Source: Pseudomonas sp. AB6
GTDB lineage: Bacteria > Pseudomonadota > Gammaproteobacteria > Pseudomonadales > Pseudomonadaceae
DNA length: 64,000 nucleotides
NCBI RefSeq assembly: GCF_034314105.1
Contig: NZ_JAVIWJ010000001.1
Location: 2,501 to 66,500, forward strand
Direction of reading: 5' to 3'
This document shows positions 12,066 through 21,407 of this stretch, piece by piece (position 1 is the first letter of the stretch; every line of letters begins with the position of its first letter). The position numbers and the translations under genes are program-made. Under the pieces are notes generated by a model, which searched no databases, was not told the DNA's origin, and worked only from the letters and a program-made list of their open reading frames with translations.

Positions 12066-12374
12066 TGTCGTTCCTTGTCTGCGTTGTTAGCCCGACGGGC
12101 TTGCGGTAGCACAGACACTGAAACAGGACTCGGAGGATTAAGAAAGTTAAAACTAAGGCTTTTTGATATCGCCGTATTCAAAGCCTCACCAAGGGAGATT
12201 CGCTGTCGCGCGGGGGTGTGGCAGGGTGTGGCAAGCCCCGATAAGCGTCCTTGTTATGCGGCGCATATTTTCTTCGGTGGAGTGAAGCTAATTCGGTGGA
12301 GTGAAGCTGATAAGCGCATCACGAGAACACCCGCACCGTAATCGGTTGCGGGTACTGACGATGGTGCCAAAGGA
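12066..12374. other. Intergenic region with a 17-bp tandem repeat
   Basis: No convincing gene. A perfect 17-bp direct repeat ttcggtggagtgaagct occurs at 12273-12289 and 12292-12308 (19-bp period). A short reading frame on the plus strand (12075-12341) has no ribosome binding site and no recognisable content. Confidence 0.5.
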
Positions 12375-13250
12375 TTAAGACAGCCCGCGGCCCGTCAAAC
12401 GTTCAAGCACACGAAGCGGCGCTTGGGCGGGATGCTGCATGTACTCAACCGGCAGTAAAAATGTTTGCTCTAGAACAAATTGACCGCTCATTGCTGCATG
12501 GGGCACCTGATCCGTGAAGACCATCCAAGTCGTGCCTGCGGCAAACCGATGTTCTTGATGCGACGGTCGGTTTTGGTATTCCTGATCGGCTTTCATATGG
12601 TCATGCAGACGCAGCATGTAGTGGTCGTAGGCACTGCGCGGGGTTTTAGTGATACCCAGCGCGTTCATTACTGTGCTGGCGCCCCATAGCGGTTTTGGCA
12701 GCGACGCCAAATAATGCTGTGCAACCGCCTCGAACTGATTGCCCAGCCGCCATACTCGAGGTTGATTCTGCGGATTGATGTTGCTAAAGACGCGCAAAAT
12801 GCGTTTGCCAGATGTAGGTGACGACGGGAAATTATCGACGTGCAACCGGGTATCGTCTTTACGCCAAGAGCTAGGGCGCCCGGAGATTTCAACTGGTCGA
12901 AAGCTGGCGCGCGCTTGTTGTAAGCCGTCTTGGTAATGGCTAAGCAGGTTGTTGGCTAAGGTTTTGGTCGAGCTCGCGAAGCGCGTCATCATCGCTTGTA
13001 GCTGGCGCTGTTCGGCTTCTGTGCCCTTGCTACCTTTAAACATACCGTTGGCGGGTGTAAGGCTTACGTTCTTAATGCCGCGAATCACAGTGGATTCGAG
13101 CAGCGGACGTTCATCTTCCCGAACAATAAATGGCAACTGAGGCAAAAGAACGACATTGCCTGACTCCAGCGCCTCGAGGGCCACTGTCTGGTCGACACCG
13201 CTGATGACTTGGTCCCACGACGTGATTGGTAGACTGACAATTGCAGTCAT
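12375..13250 (-). CDS. Kdo hydroxylase-family Fe(II)/2-oxoglutarate dioxygenase
   Basis: 291 residues from the ATG at 13250, which has a strong Shine-Dalgarno (GGAGG nine bases upstream); a longer frame to 13319 has none. The motif RLHVDNFPSSPT (about 150) supplies the HxD pair and VPHAAMSGQ (about 255) the distal His of the iron site. Family members hydroxylate the Kdo sugar of the lipopolysaccharide inner core. The specific substrate here is inferred from the family. It is a single gene. Confidence 0.8.
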   Translation of the reverse strand: MTAIVSLPITSWDQVISGVDQTVALEALESGNVVLLPQLPFIVREDERPLLESTVIRGIKNVSLTPANGMFKGSKGTEAEQRQLQAMMTRFASSTKTLANNLLSHYQDGLQQARASFRPVEISGRPSSWRKDDTRLHVDNFPSSPTSGKRILRVFSNINPQNQPRVWRLGNQFEAVAQHYLASLPKPLWGASTVMNALGITKTPRSAYDHYMLRLHDHMKADQEYQNRPSHQEHRFAAGTTWMVFTDQVPHAAMSGQFVLEQTFLLPVEYMQHPAQAPLRVLERLTGRGLS

Positions 13251-13658
13251 ATTACTTGCCTCCGGAGTGACGCTTGTGATCGCGCAGTCCAGGGAAAGGC
13301 TTTCGCGGGAGTGCGTCAAAAAGTTGCCATGGCCGCTTGGCGGGAATGTAACAAGCCGTGTATCAATGGGTATAGCCTACAAATTAGTAATGAAAAGGGC
13401 AATTGATTTGGCGCAAACCTTCGTACGACTCCTCAAAGGTCTTAGGCGAACAGGCCATGCAGGCGTGGCATTCGTTCGCCAAAATAGCGATTGGTAGCTC
13501 CCTCTAAAACCCGAAAAAAATGTGCTAAAGACGCTCTAAGTAAGGCGTATTACGCCAGAAGTTCTATCCTGTATCCTGTACGGTAATGTAAGTAGTGTCT
13601 GATAGTTGTATCAGACGGATTACTGGCAATTAGAGTGATTAGTCGGGGAGTGTGGTGA
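13251..13658. other. Intergenic region with a perfect hairpin upstream of a small membrane gene
   Basis: About 400 bases without a gene. The only structure seen is the perfect inverted repeat gtctgata-gttg-tatcagac at 13597-13616, about 40 bases before the next start codon. It could be an operator or a leader hairpin. Confidence 0.45.
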
Positions 13659-13967
13659 ATGATTGGAAGTGGACTGATCAGAGACCTGCTTCATCTAAGC
13701 TTGTATTTGATAACCATCGTTATCTGGATGCACCTTTGGCTTATTTGCGTGTTCAACGCCAAAGGTCCGTTAAAACGTTTTTTTGGTGCCCATGCGTTGA
13801 TAATCTGCGCTTTGGGCGTTCCCGCACTGGCCGCGCTGCTATTCGGTTGCGCATACAGCCTCTTTGGTCGTGAGGGCATGATTGCTAGCTTGATCATTGG
13901 TGGCTTGGGTTTCCCGGCAGCTACCCTCCTATTATTGCGCAGACAGGCTCAACGCGGCCGTTCGTGA
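13659..13967 (+). CDS. Small inner-membrane protein of unknown function
   Basis: 102 residues with three predicted membrane helices (about 10-32, 43-66 and 72-93) and a basic tail RRQAQRGRS. The start ATG at 13659 follows a purine-rich ggggagtgtggtga. An overlapping frame on the same strand looks like a shadow. No family is recognised. Confidence 0.6.
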   Translation: MIGSGLIRDLLHLSLYLITIVIWMHLWLICVFNAKGPLKRFFGAHALIICALGVPALAALLFGCAYSLFGREGMIASLIIGGLGFPAATLLLLRRQAQRGRS

Positions 13968-14050
13968 ATGCATGTTTATGGTGTGCAGTTCTTTGTATGC
14001 GCAGGCGGGCTGAGCCATAATTGCGCCTTTCATCCGTATCGGTAGTCCTA

Positions 14051-14527
14051 ATGAAGCAGATCACCCCCGCCGACCTAAAGGCGCTTGCCGCTCAGGCCCA
14101 GCAATCAACTCGCCTGCGAGCTAACCGCAACCTTCACGTTGAGCTGACCGATCCAATCCAGCGTTTGGCAATTGCCATGGAACCTGGCACGTATGTGCGT
14201 GCGCAACGCCACCCACATACGTGGGAATTGCTCTACCCACTCAGCGGTCGTTTTGTTGTCTTGAATTTCGACGAGGCTGGTACTGTGATCCAGCGCACCG
14301 TGCTGGGCGAAGACTGCGCAGTCCTTGAGATTGCAGCTGGTTGTTGGCACGCCGTACTTTCGTTGGATGTCGGTGGGGTGATTTTCGAAGTAAAACACGG
14401 CCCTTATATGCCTGTTGCCGAGGAAGACTTTGCTGCTTGGTCCGGTGCTGAAGGTAGCCCCTTGGCAAGTATGCTTCTGGACTGGTACACGACGGCGCAG
14501 ATCGGCCAGTCTTTTCCGAGCGTTTAG
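14051..14527 (+). CDS. WbuC-family cupin protein
   Basis: 158 residues from the ATG at 14051 (MKQITPADL); a frame to 14021 gives ten extra residues. The cupin core is marked by RAQRHPHTWELLYPLSGRF and by AGCWHAVLS, giving a set of His residues for metal binding. WbuC-type proteins are often linked to polysaccharide genes, but here it stands alone, so no pathway is assigned. Confidence 0.78.
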   Translation: MKQITPADLKALAAQAQQSTRLRANRNLHVELTDPIQRLAIAMEPGTYVRAQRHPHTWELLYPLSGRFVVLNFDEAGTVIQRTVLGEDCAVLEIAAGCWHAVLSLDVGGVIFEVKHGPYMPVAEEDFAAWSGAEGSPLASMLLDWYTTAQIGQSFPSV

Positions 14528-14704
14528 CCCTCAGAGTCACTGATGCATAGAATCGACTCTGCTATTTTTCACTCGTATAGAGTCCGGTTTTTAACATGAT
14601 CCATATCAGTGACGACCGTCAGCGGTTGAGTTATTCTGCGCGGCTTCGGCGACCCCACCACTTGCGGTAAGGGTCCCACGTCCTTAATGGACAGGAGCAA
14701 CTGC

Positions 14705-15739
14705 ATGACCCGTAGCCCAGCGCCCGTTCCGGTCCAAGCCACCCATTCGGCGGCGAGCCTGCGCGAGCGGATCAATTACAGCATCGCGGTTCTGGACCTT
14801 AAAGGCCGCGGCTTGTTGTTGATCGGGGGGCTCATCCTGTTGGCGTGGATTGCTTCAGGTATCTACAAAGTCCAGCCTGACGAGCAAGGCGTTGTCCTGC
14901 GCTTTGGGCGGTGGGCGGACACCACCGACTCTGGCCTGCATTACCACCTCCCTTTTCCCGTAGAAACGGTGCTCTTGCCAAAGGTGACTCAGGTCAACCA
15001 ATTGCAACTGGGCACTGTCAGTACTGCGTTGACCACAGGCAACAGCGGTTCGCGAGACAAGCAGATGCTTACGGGTGATGAAAACATCGTCGAAGCCGAT
15101 TGCACGGTGTTCTGGCGGATAAAAGACGCTGGGCTGTATCTTTTTAAAATCAGCGAACCTGAACGCTCGGTAAAAGTTGCTGCCGAAAGCGCCCTGCGTG
15201 AAGTCATCGGTCGTACCCCGATTCAAGCCGCTATGTCTGACAAGCGTGCGCAAATCGCCGATGAAACCCGGAATTTGCTGCAACAGTTGCTGGATAGCGA
15301 GCAGGCCGGGATTTTGATCACTCAGGTTCAGTTACAACGGGTTGACCCGCCACCGCAGGTTATCGACGCTTTCAACGATGTGCAGCGTGCACGTGCCGAC
15401 CAAGAGCGCGCACGTAACGAAGCAGAAGCCTACGCCAACGATGTCATTCCCCGGGCGCGTGGCGACGCGGCGCGAATTACCCAAGACGCCGAAGCCTACA
15501 AATCACAAGTTGGCAATCTGGCTGAAGGCGAGGCGAAGCGCTTCCTGTCGGTCTACTACAGCTATGTGCAATCGAAGGACGTCACGGCCTGGCGTTTGTA
15601 CATGGAAAGCATGGACGAAGTGCTGAAGAAAGCCTCCAAAGTCATTATCGATTCCTCAGGCAAAGGGATGTCTGGCGTAGTGCCGTACATGCCGCTTTCT
15701 GACCCAGGCAAGACCGTGCAAAAGGACGCCAAATCGTGA
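14705..15739 (+). CDS. HflK-like SPFH/prohibitin-family protein (paralogue)
   Basis: 344 residues from the ATG at 14705, nine bases after AGGAG. One membrane helix (about 42-62) is followed by VQPDEQGVVLRFGRW and an SPFH domain to about 300, with a charged coiled-coil (RARADQERARNEAEAY). True HflK with HflC forms a cage around the FtsH protease, but the usual hflKC sits in the hfq-hflX cluster, so this is most likely a second paralogous pair. The stop overlaps the next gene's GTG start. Confidence 0.8.
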   Translation: MTRSPAPVPVQATHSAASLRERINYSIAVLDLKGRGLLLIGGLILLAWIASGIYKVQPDEQGVVLRFGRWADTTDSGLHYHLPFPVETVLLPKVTQVNQLQLGTVSTALTTGNSGSRDKQMLTGDENIVEADCTVFWRIKDAGLYLFKISEPERSVKVAAESALREVIGRTPIQAAMSDKRAQIADETRNLLQQLLDSEQAGILITQVQLQRVDPPPQVIDAFNDVQRARADQERARNEAEAYANDVIPRARGDAARITQDAEAYKSQVGNLAEGEAKRFLSVYYSYVQSKDVTAWRLYMESMDEVLKKASKVIIDSSGKGMSGVVPYMPLSDPGKTVQKDAKS

Positions 15740-16620
15740 ATTCGACGCTGAAGTGGCTTCTAGCGGGCTTGGGAATCGTCTTCGTTTGGACGTTAGGTTC
15801 GTCGGTGTACGTGGTCGATGAAACCCAGCAAGCACTGGTCATTCGATTTGGCGCACCCATGGGCGTGGCCGGCGCGCCAGGGCTGAAGTTCAAGATTCCT
15901 TTCAGCGACTCATTGGTGTTCTACGACAGCCGTTTGCAAATGCTCACCTCGCCTGCCGAACAGGTCATTCTTGGTGACCAAAAACGTGTTGAAGTGGTCA
16001 CCTACACGCGCTTTCGGATCAGCGACCCGCTGCGTTTCTACCAAGCGGTGGGCACGTTGGACCAGGCTAATGCCCAACTGACGCAAATGGTCAGCTCATC
16101 GTTGCGCCGGGAACTGGGTCAGGTGTCGCTGCGGTCATTGCTATCGGACGAACGTCGGCCGGAAGTAGCAATTATTCAGAAGGACGTAGCCGAAAAGGCG
16201 CGCGGGCTCGGCGTCGACGTCACTGAAGTGCGATTGCACCGTGCCGATTTACCCTTCGAGGCCAGCCAGGCGATCTACGACCGGATGAAGTCCGAACGTA
16301 ACCGTGAAGCGAAAGAGCTGCGAGCCCAAGGCTTCGAGTGGGCGCAGCAGATTCAGGGCAAGGCCGACCGGGACCGGACTGTGTTGTTGTCAGAGGTGCA
16401 GCGTAAATCGGCAATCACCCACGGCGAAGCCGACGCCGAAGCTAACCAGGTGTTGTCGGCGGCGTTCAGCAAAGACCCCGATTTCTACAAGTTGTACCGC
16501 TCGTTGCAGACGTACCGGCAAGCGTTGGCTGATAGCCAACCCATGTTGGTGTTAACCCCGGACGCCGAGTTCCTCAAGCAGTTCCGTTCCGGACCTGCAA
16601 CGACGCCCCACAAGCAATGA
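15736..16620 (+). CDS. HflC-like SPFH/prohibitin-family protein (paralogue)
   Basis: 294 residues from a GTG start overlapping the upstream stop by four bases (GTGA). An N-terminal membrane helix (about 5-25) leads to VYVVDETQQALVIRFGAP, the HflC-type SPFH entry, and a C-terminal coiled-coil around ERNREAKELRAQGFEWAQQ. The pair with the preceding HflK-like gene suggests a hetero-oligomeric membrane scaffold facing the periplasm. The C-terminus SLQTYRQALADSQPMLVLTP is standard for HflC. Confidence 0.82.
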   Translation: MNSTLKWLLAGLGIVFVWTLGSSVYVVDETQQALVIRFGAPMGVAGAPGLKFKIPFSDSLVFYDSRLQMLTSPAEQVILGDQKRVEVVTYTRFRISDPLRFYQAVGTLDQANAQLTQMVSSSLRRELGQVSLRSLLSDERRPEVAIIQKDVAEKARGLGVDVTEVRLHRADLPFEASQAIYDRMKSERNREAKELRAQGFEWAQQIQGKADRDRTVLLSEVQRKSAITHGEADAEANQVLSAAFSKDPDFYKLYRSLQTYRQALADSQPMLVLTPDAEFLKQFRSGPATTPHKQ

Positions 16621-16638
16621 CGCGAGTGATCAAGCTCC

Positions 16639-17913
16639 ATGATGTTTGAAGGTTTACTGCACGCGCTTGGCATGATCTTCCAGATTGGTTTGTTGGACCT
16701 GATTTTATCTGGAGACAACGCGCTGGTGATTGCGCTGGCTTGCCGTGGGCTACCGGCCGAACAGGTCAAAAAAGCAGTAGTAATCGGCACCAGTGGTGCG
16801 ATTGTGCTGCGCGTCTTACTGACCACCCTGGCCGGGTGGTTGCTGTTGGTTCCCTATTTGAAAATAGTCGGCGCTGGGTTGCTGATTTTCATCGCTATCA
16901 AGCTGTTGATTGAAGAGCGCATGGACAACGAAGGCGGCCCCGTTGAAACCGTGACGACCACCTTATCCGGTGCTGTCGCGACCGTGCTGATCGCCGACTT
17001 GGTCATGAGCATGGACAACGTTGTAGGCCTTGCCGCTGTCGCGCAAGGCAGCGTCTTTTATCTGGTGTTGGGGCTGATTTTAAGTGTGCCGCTGCTTATG
17101 TTTGGCAGTATTCAAATTGTTCGAGTGCTTCAGCTCAACCCAATGTTGGTTTTGGTTGGCGGCGCGTTGCTGGGGTATATCGCGGGGGATATTGCCGTCT
17201 CCGATCCGGCAATAGTGGGCTGGGTCAACAGCCAGTCTCCAGCATTGAACGTCATTGTGCCGCTGCTGTGCGCGGTATTTGTAGTCCTGCAAGCGCGCAT
17301 TATCCGCGTACGGCGCACTCAGATTCCGAGGCCAGCGCCACGGCTCCGAGCCATGACACTGGTACTTGAGCCAGCGGCGCCAAGGGTGATATCTGAATCG
17401 CCAGTCGACACCGTAATGACTGTCGCTGTGGTGTCTGCAGTCGAAGTCGAAGCCATTGAACCGCTGCAGATCGAGGCGCCCGAGGAGCCGATCATCCTAT
17501 TGGCGGATGCTTCAACTCTGGCAACCGAATCTCCACGTCGAACCCTCAGCGGCCCGGTCCGCATTCTATTGAGCCTCTGCGCAATCTTTATGGTGAGCTG
17601 GTTGGTGTACAGCTTTATCGGCAGTGTCGCAAACGGCTTACTGCCCAAGCCCATGGTGGATAGCGCCTACATCTGCCCCGGTTCGATTGCCACTATTTAC
17701 TACCGCCCGGGTGGCAGCTCAATTCGCATCGTGACTGGCAATGGCGAAGCGTCCGGCTACGTAAGCCTGCAAAAAATACTGTGGGAAAATCCAACGGCGG
17801 CGGTCAGGGATCTTCATCTCTCACCGCCCACCGAGTTAGAGAAAACCAATAACAACGTGGTGACGGTCAGCGGCGGAAGCTTCTCGCAGATCCAGTGTAT
17901 TCGCGCTCACTAA
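16639..17913 (+). CDS. TerC-family membrane protein with an extra-membrane C-terminal extension
   Basis: 424 residues. The first ~220 form a TerC domain with the two Asp-bearing repeats LDLILSGDNALVIALA (about 14-29) and LIADLVMSMDNVVGLAAVA, features of integral-membrane metal-ion exporters of the YceF/TerC group. An Ala/Pro/Glu-rich linker (about 235-315), one more membrane helix (about 320-340) and an 85-residue tail with two Cys follow. That tail is not part of usual TerC. The gene begins 18 bases after the hflC-like gene, so the three are probably an operon. Confidence 0.82.
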   Translation: MMFEGLLHALGMIFQIGLLDLILSGDNALVIALACRGLPAEQVKKAVVIGTSGAIVLRVLLTTLAGWLLLVPYLKIVGAGLLIFIAIKLLIEERMDNEGGPVETVTTTLSGAVATVLIADLVMSMDNVVGLAAVAQGSVFYLVLGLILSVPLLMFGSIQIVRVLQLNPMLVLVGGALLGYIAGDIAVSDPAIVGWVNSQSPALNVIVPLLCAVFVVLQARIIRVRRTQIPRPAPRLRAMTLVLEPAAPRVISESPVDTVMTVAVVSAVEVEAIEPLQIEAPEEPIILLADASTLATESPRRTLSGPVRILLSLCAIFMVSWLVYSFIGSVANGLLPKPMVDSAYICPGSIATIYYRPGGSSIRIVTGNGEASGYVSLQKILWENPTAAVRDLHLSPPTELEKTNNNVVTVSGGSFSQIQCIRAH

Positions 17914-17932
17914 CCGCAAAGCGGCAGCCGGG

Positions 17933-19600
17933 TCAGGGATAAAGGCGTTGCGCGACGTTAACGGCGTCGTCGACGCTCAGGGCGCATAACGTCTCTACCG
18001 GCAATCCAGGAATGGCTGCTCGAAGTAGCACTTGTTGTACGGGTGGTTTCAAACGTGCAAACAGCAAGTGCTTATCCTCACTGATGAGCGCCGTGCAGAA
18101 CTCCGTTAACGCTTCCACGCTGGAGCTGTCCAGGTCCGGCGACTCCTCCAGGCTGATAATCAACGTATGCACCGTGTCCCCGGCGGCGGCGACGTAGTTG
18201 CGTATCTGGGCTAAAACGCGTTCGGCATTGGCAAAAAACAGTGCCGTGTCGGGGCGTAAAATTAAAATGTGATTGACCGCCTGCGCGTCCGGATGCAGGG
18301 CCCGGCTGACGAAGTCATGACCATGATTGAGCTGGCCCAGGATCGTGACCGATGATTCCGACATCCTCCGCAACATCATCACTAAACTGACCGCAATGGC
18401 CGCAAGCAAGCCGTCCATGACCCCCAAGATCAATACCGCTAGCACCGCAGCGATGACCACCAGTCGATCACGGTGCAGGATAAAGTTGGGTCGGAACACC
18501 GCAGGCCGCAGCGTGTGGCTGACGGCTTGCACGACAATCGCTGCCAATACCGGCTCCGGCAGCAGCGCGATACGTGGCAACAACGTCAATACCACAATCA
18601 GCAAAATTAACGCGGCACACCAGCCTGCTAGGCGAGACGACGCGCCCGCTGCCTCGTTCGCCGATGTTGCCGAATAGCCCGCGCCAACCGGCATGCCATG
18701 GAACAGACCTGACAGCAGATTGGCGGCGCCCAATGCCAGCAAATCACGGTTGGGCGAAACATTGTCGCCATGCTTCATTGCAAAGCTACGGATTGAGCCA
18801 TAAGACTCCGCGTACAGAATCAGTACCATGGCGACGCTCAGCTCACCGATGCGCAGCCATTGCGCGTATGACAGTGACGGCAGCGTCGGCGCGGTCAGTT
18901 GTAAGTCGATAGTGCCCACCAAGCCGACACCATATTGCGCCAGATTCAACCATTGACCGGCGGCAATGCCGATGACGATCACCAACAGGCCGCCGGGTAA
19001 ACGCGGTATCCGAGCGAACAGCAACAGAAGCCCCCACGCCATCAGCGCCACCGCCCCAGCAGCCCAATTCCAATGGGCTATTTCGCTAAATAATTCCGTC
19101 AGGAAACGCACCAGGTCACTGTGTTGCGGGTGAACACCCACCACGCTGGCTACTTGTTTGAAAATGATCACAATGGCCAGGCCGAAGGCAAAACCGCGCA
19201 GCACCGGCTTAGCGATAAACGCCGACATGCTGCCTGCTCGTGCAAGGCCGGCAAAGGTAAAAAACAATCCCGTCACAAGAACCAGCGCAACCGCTATCAC
19301 CAGCCTCAGGCCGTTGTCCGGACCAGCCATTGTCGCTGAAGCGGCCGCCAGCACCGCTGCTGAAGACGAGGTGGCCGACACGATAGCAAAGCGACTAGTG
19401 CCCATTAAGCCGTAGCACACTAAACCGGCGAACAGCGCAATGACCCCGGCCTGCGGCGACAAGTTGGCGATACTTGAATACGCCACCGCTTCTGGCAGTA
19501 ACAAGCCCGCCAGCGACAGCCCTGCAATGATATCGGGCCATGACACACGGTCGAACAGGCTGGTTTTACCGGGATTTGAAAGGGGGGCGGGTGTTGACAT
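17933..19600 (-). CDS. SulP-family anion transporter with STAS domain
   Basis: 555 residues. About 10-12 membrane helices with the family entry ISLAGLLLPEAVAYSSIANL-like segment near 27-48 (here GLSLAGLLLPEAVAYSS), followed by a cytoplasmic STAS domain from about 430. SulP proteins carry sulfate, bicarbonate or dicarboxylates; the substrate cannot be read from sequence. It is convergent with the terC-like gene (stops 20 bases apart). Confidence 0.88.
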   Translation of the reverse strand: MSTPAPLSNPGKTSLFDRVSWPDIIAGLSLAGLLLPEAVAYSSIANLSPQAGVIALFAGLVCYGLMGTSRFAIVSATSSSAAVLAAASATMAGPDNGLRLVIAVALVLVTGLFFTFAGLARAGSMSAFIAKPVLRGFAFGLAIVIIFKQVASVVGVHPQHSDLVRFLTELFSEIAHWNWAAGAVALMAWGLLLLFARIPRLPGGLLVIVIGIAAGQWLNLAQYGVGLVGTIDLQLTAPTLPSLSYAQWLRIGELSVAMVLILYAESYGSIRSFAMKHGDNVSPNRDLLALGAANLLSGLFHGMPVGAGYSATSANEAAGASSRLAGWCAALILLIVVLTLLPRIALLPEPVLAAIVVQAVSHTLRPAVFRPNFILHRDRLVVIAAVLAVLILGVMDGLLAAIAVSLVMMLRRMSESSVTILGQLNHGHDFVSRALHPDAQAVNHILILRPDTALFFANAERVLAQIRNYVAAAGDTVHTLIISLEESPDLDSSSVEALTEFCTALISEDKHLLFARLKPPVQQVLLRAAIPGLPVETLCALSVDDAVNVAQRLYP

Positions 19601-19847
19601 CAGTGTCGCCTCGATCGCGCCATGCCGGTCGGCAAAATAGGGTGCTCATTATGAGCCACGCTGGGCCAGCATGAACGGCTAAGTTACGCAATAAGTGGCC
19701 TGTTTTGAAGCCTATGCGGGGATGCCCCTAAAGTCTCCGAAAACCCAGTCGGTTTCGGCTCGAACATACCTGTAAGGTAGCGACAATCGACGCCATTGCC
19801 GAGCCAGCCCGAAGGTGGCAGTTACTTTCTAACGTTTGGAGAGCGTC

Positions 19848-20156
19848 ATGCTTGAACTAAGACCGAGCTGCGAACACTGCAATATTGCGTTACCGGCCGA
19901 CAGTATTCACGCGATGATTTGCTCGTATGAGTGCACTTTTTGCGCAGACTGCGTAGATAAGGTGTTGGGCAATGTGTGCCCCAATTGTGGTGGCGGCTTC
20001 GCTCCGCGCCCGGTTCGTCCGTCCCATGTCGATGTCGGCGGCAGTACGCTGGCCCAGAACCCCATGAGTGCCGTGGTTCGGCATCGTCCGGTCGATTCGC
20101 CCAGGCAAGCCCAGTTGATCGCAACCATTGGCGCCATCGCTGCAGAACATCGATGA
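19848..20156 (+). CDS. DUF1272 zinc-ribbon protein
   Basis: 102 residues from the ATG at 19848, preceded by ggagagcgtc; an in-frame TTG at 19836 is a poorer start. The domain MLELRPSCEHCN...MICSYECTFCADCVDKVLGNVCPNCGGGF has four CxxC-type pairs typical of DUF1272, probably binding zinc. Its function is unknown. The last 35 residues look unstructured. It probably forms a unit with the DUF2817 gene 120 bases on. Confidence 0.88.
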   Translation: MLELRPSCEHCNIALPADSIHAMICSYECTFCADCVDKVLGNVCPNCGGGFAPRPVRPSHVDVGGSTLAQNPMSAVVRHRPVDSPRQAQLIATIGAIAAEHR

Positions 20157-20278
20157 CTCAGAACGGCCAGCCGCTTATCGACGTGTTATTCGTCCTACAT
20201 ACCTTTGTTGGGTGTTCTGGACATGTAGTATCCGACGACCGATCAAATAGACCCGCTCGCAGACCATAAGGGGCCGAC

Positions 20279-21385
20279 ATGCGCACCGACTTTCCGACAC
20301 GCGTCAGTTACCGCGCTCAACGTGAGCAATTTTTAGTTGCGGCGACGGCTGCGGGCGCAAGTCTTACCCAATATTCGCACCCGCTTCCAGGCCCCTTCGG
20401 CGAGCCTTTAAGCACTGACGTAGCCGTACTCGGCGACCCTAGTGCTTCTCGCTTGTTAGTCGCAATCAGTGGGACGCACGGTGTCGAAGGTTTCTACGGG
20501 TCCAATTGCCAGGCTCAATGGCTGCAACTGCTGAGCGGGCGCCTGCTGCCCGCTGACACCGCCATCGTGATGATCCACTTGATCAATCCATGGGGCACCG
20601 CTTGGTTGCGCCGCGTCAACGAAGACAATATCGACCTGAACCGAAACCACCTCGACTTCAATCGTCCACTACCAGACAACCAGGCGTACGCCGCACTTCA
20701 TTACATCTACGCGTGCACTGAATTGCGCGGGCCGCTGCGAGAGCGCGCGGATGCGCTGCTCGATGAACAAGTCCAGAACCACGGCTGGCCGAGGGTGATG
20801 TCGATTGTCGAGGGCGGCCAGCACAGTCATCCAGATGGACTGTTTTACGGCGGCCTGTCGCCCAGTTGGTCCAATACAACCCTGCACGCCATTATCCAAA
20901 ATCATCTTTCAAACGCTAAAACAGTCATGTGTTTTGACCTGCATACCGGCGCGGGTGCTTACGGTCATCCGATGTTATTAACCATCGCCGAGCGGGCCTA
21001 CTCCGCATTAGCCGACGCCCAGGCGGCCTACGATCCTTGGCTCTACACCCTGCTCACCGGTGCCGAACACTTGAGTGAAACCGGAATCGCCGCCACGGCA
21101 ACCGGTTACACCTCGCAAGCCTTGATCGATGCGTTACCACAGGTTCGTTTGATGCCCTTCGTCATCGAATGTGGCACCTATCCGGGCAACGCTGTTCATC
21201 GCCATCTGCGCGACGATCAATGGTTGCATCTGCACGGCAATCCGCTTGATAGCGTGGGGCGGGAAATCAAGCTCGGTCTGTTGGAACAGTTTTATCCGTC
21301 GGATAAAGACTGGCAGGAACTTGTTTGGGTCAGGACTCGGCAGATATGGGAGCGTGGGTTGCTGAAATTGAGCGTGATTAAATAA
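20279..21385 (+). CDS. DUF2817 family (M14-like zinc carboxypeptidase fold) protein
   Basis: 368 residues. SGTHGVEGFYGS (about 65-76) gives the HxxE zinc pair; the LHTGAGAYG segment near 222 and the EDNIDLNRN segment near 119 are further active-site regions of this M14-related family. No signal peptide is visible, so it acts in the cytoplasm. The natural substrate is unknown. The beta-lactamase gene starts 22 bases downstream on the same strand, so the two are probably cotranscribed. Confidence 0.85.
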   Translation: MRTDFPTRVSYRAQREQFLVAATAAGASLTQYSHPLPGPFGEPLSTDVAVLGDPSASRLLVAISGTHGVEGFYGSNCQAQWLQLLSGRLLPADTAIVMIHLINPWGTAWLRRVNEDNIDLNRNHLDFNRPLPDNQAYAALHYIYACTELRGPLRERADALLDEQVQNHGWPRVMSIVEGGQHSHPDGLFYGGLSPSWSNTTLHAIIQNHLSNAKTVMCFDLHTGAGAYGHPMLLTIAERAYSALADAQAAYDPWLYTLLTGAEHLSETGIAATATGYTSQALIDALPQVRLMPFVIECGTYPGNAVHRHLRDDQWLHLHGNPLDSVGREIKLGLLEQFYPSDKDWQELVWVRTRQIWERGLLKLSVIK

Positions 21386-21407
21386 CCACGAAGCAAGGAT
21401 CATTGGA

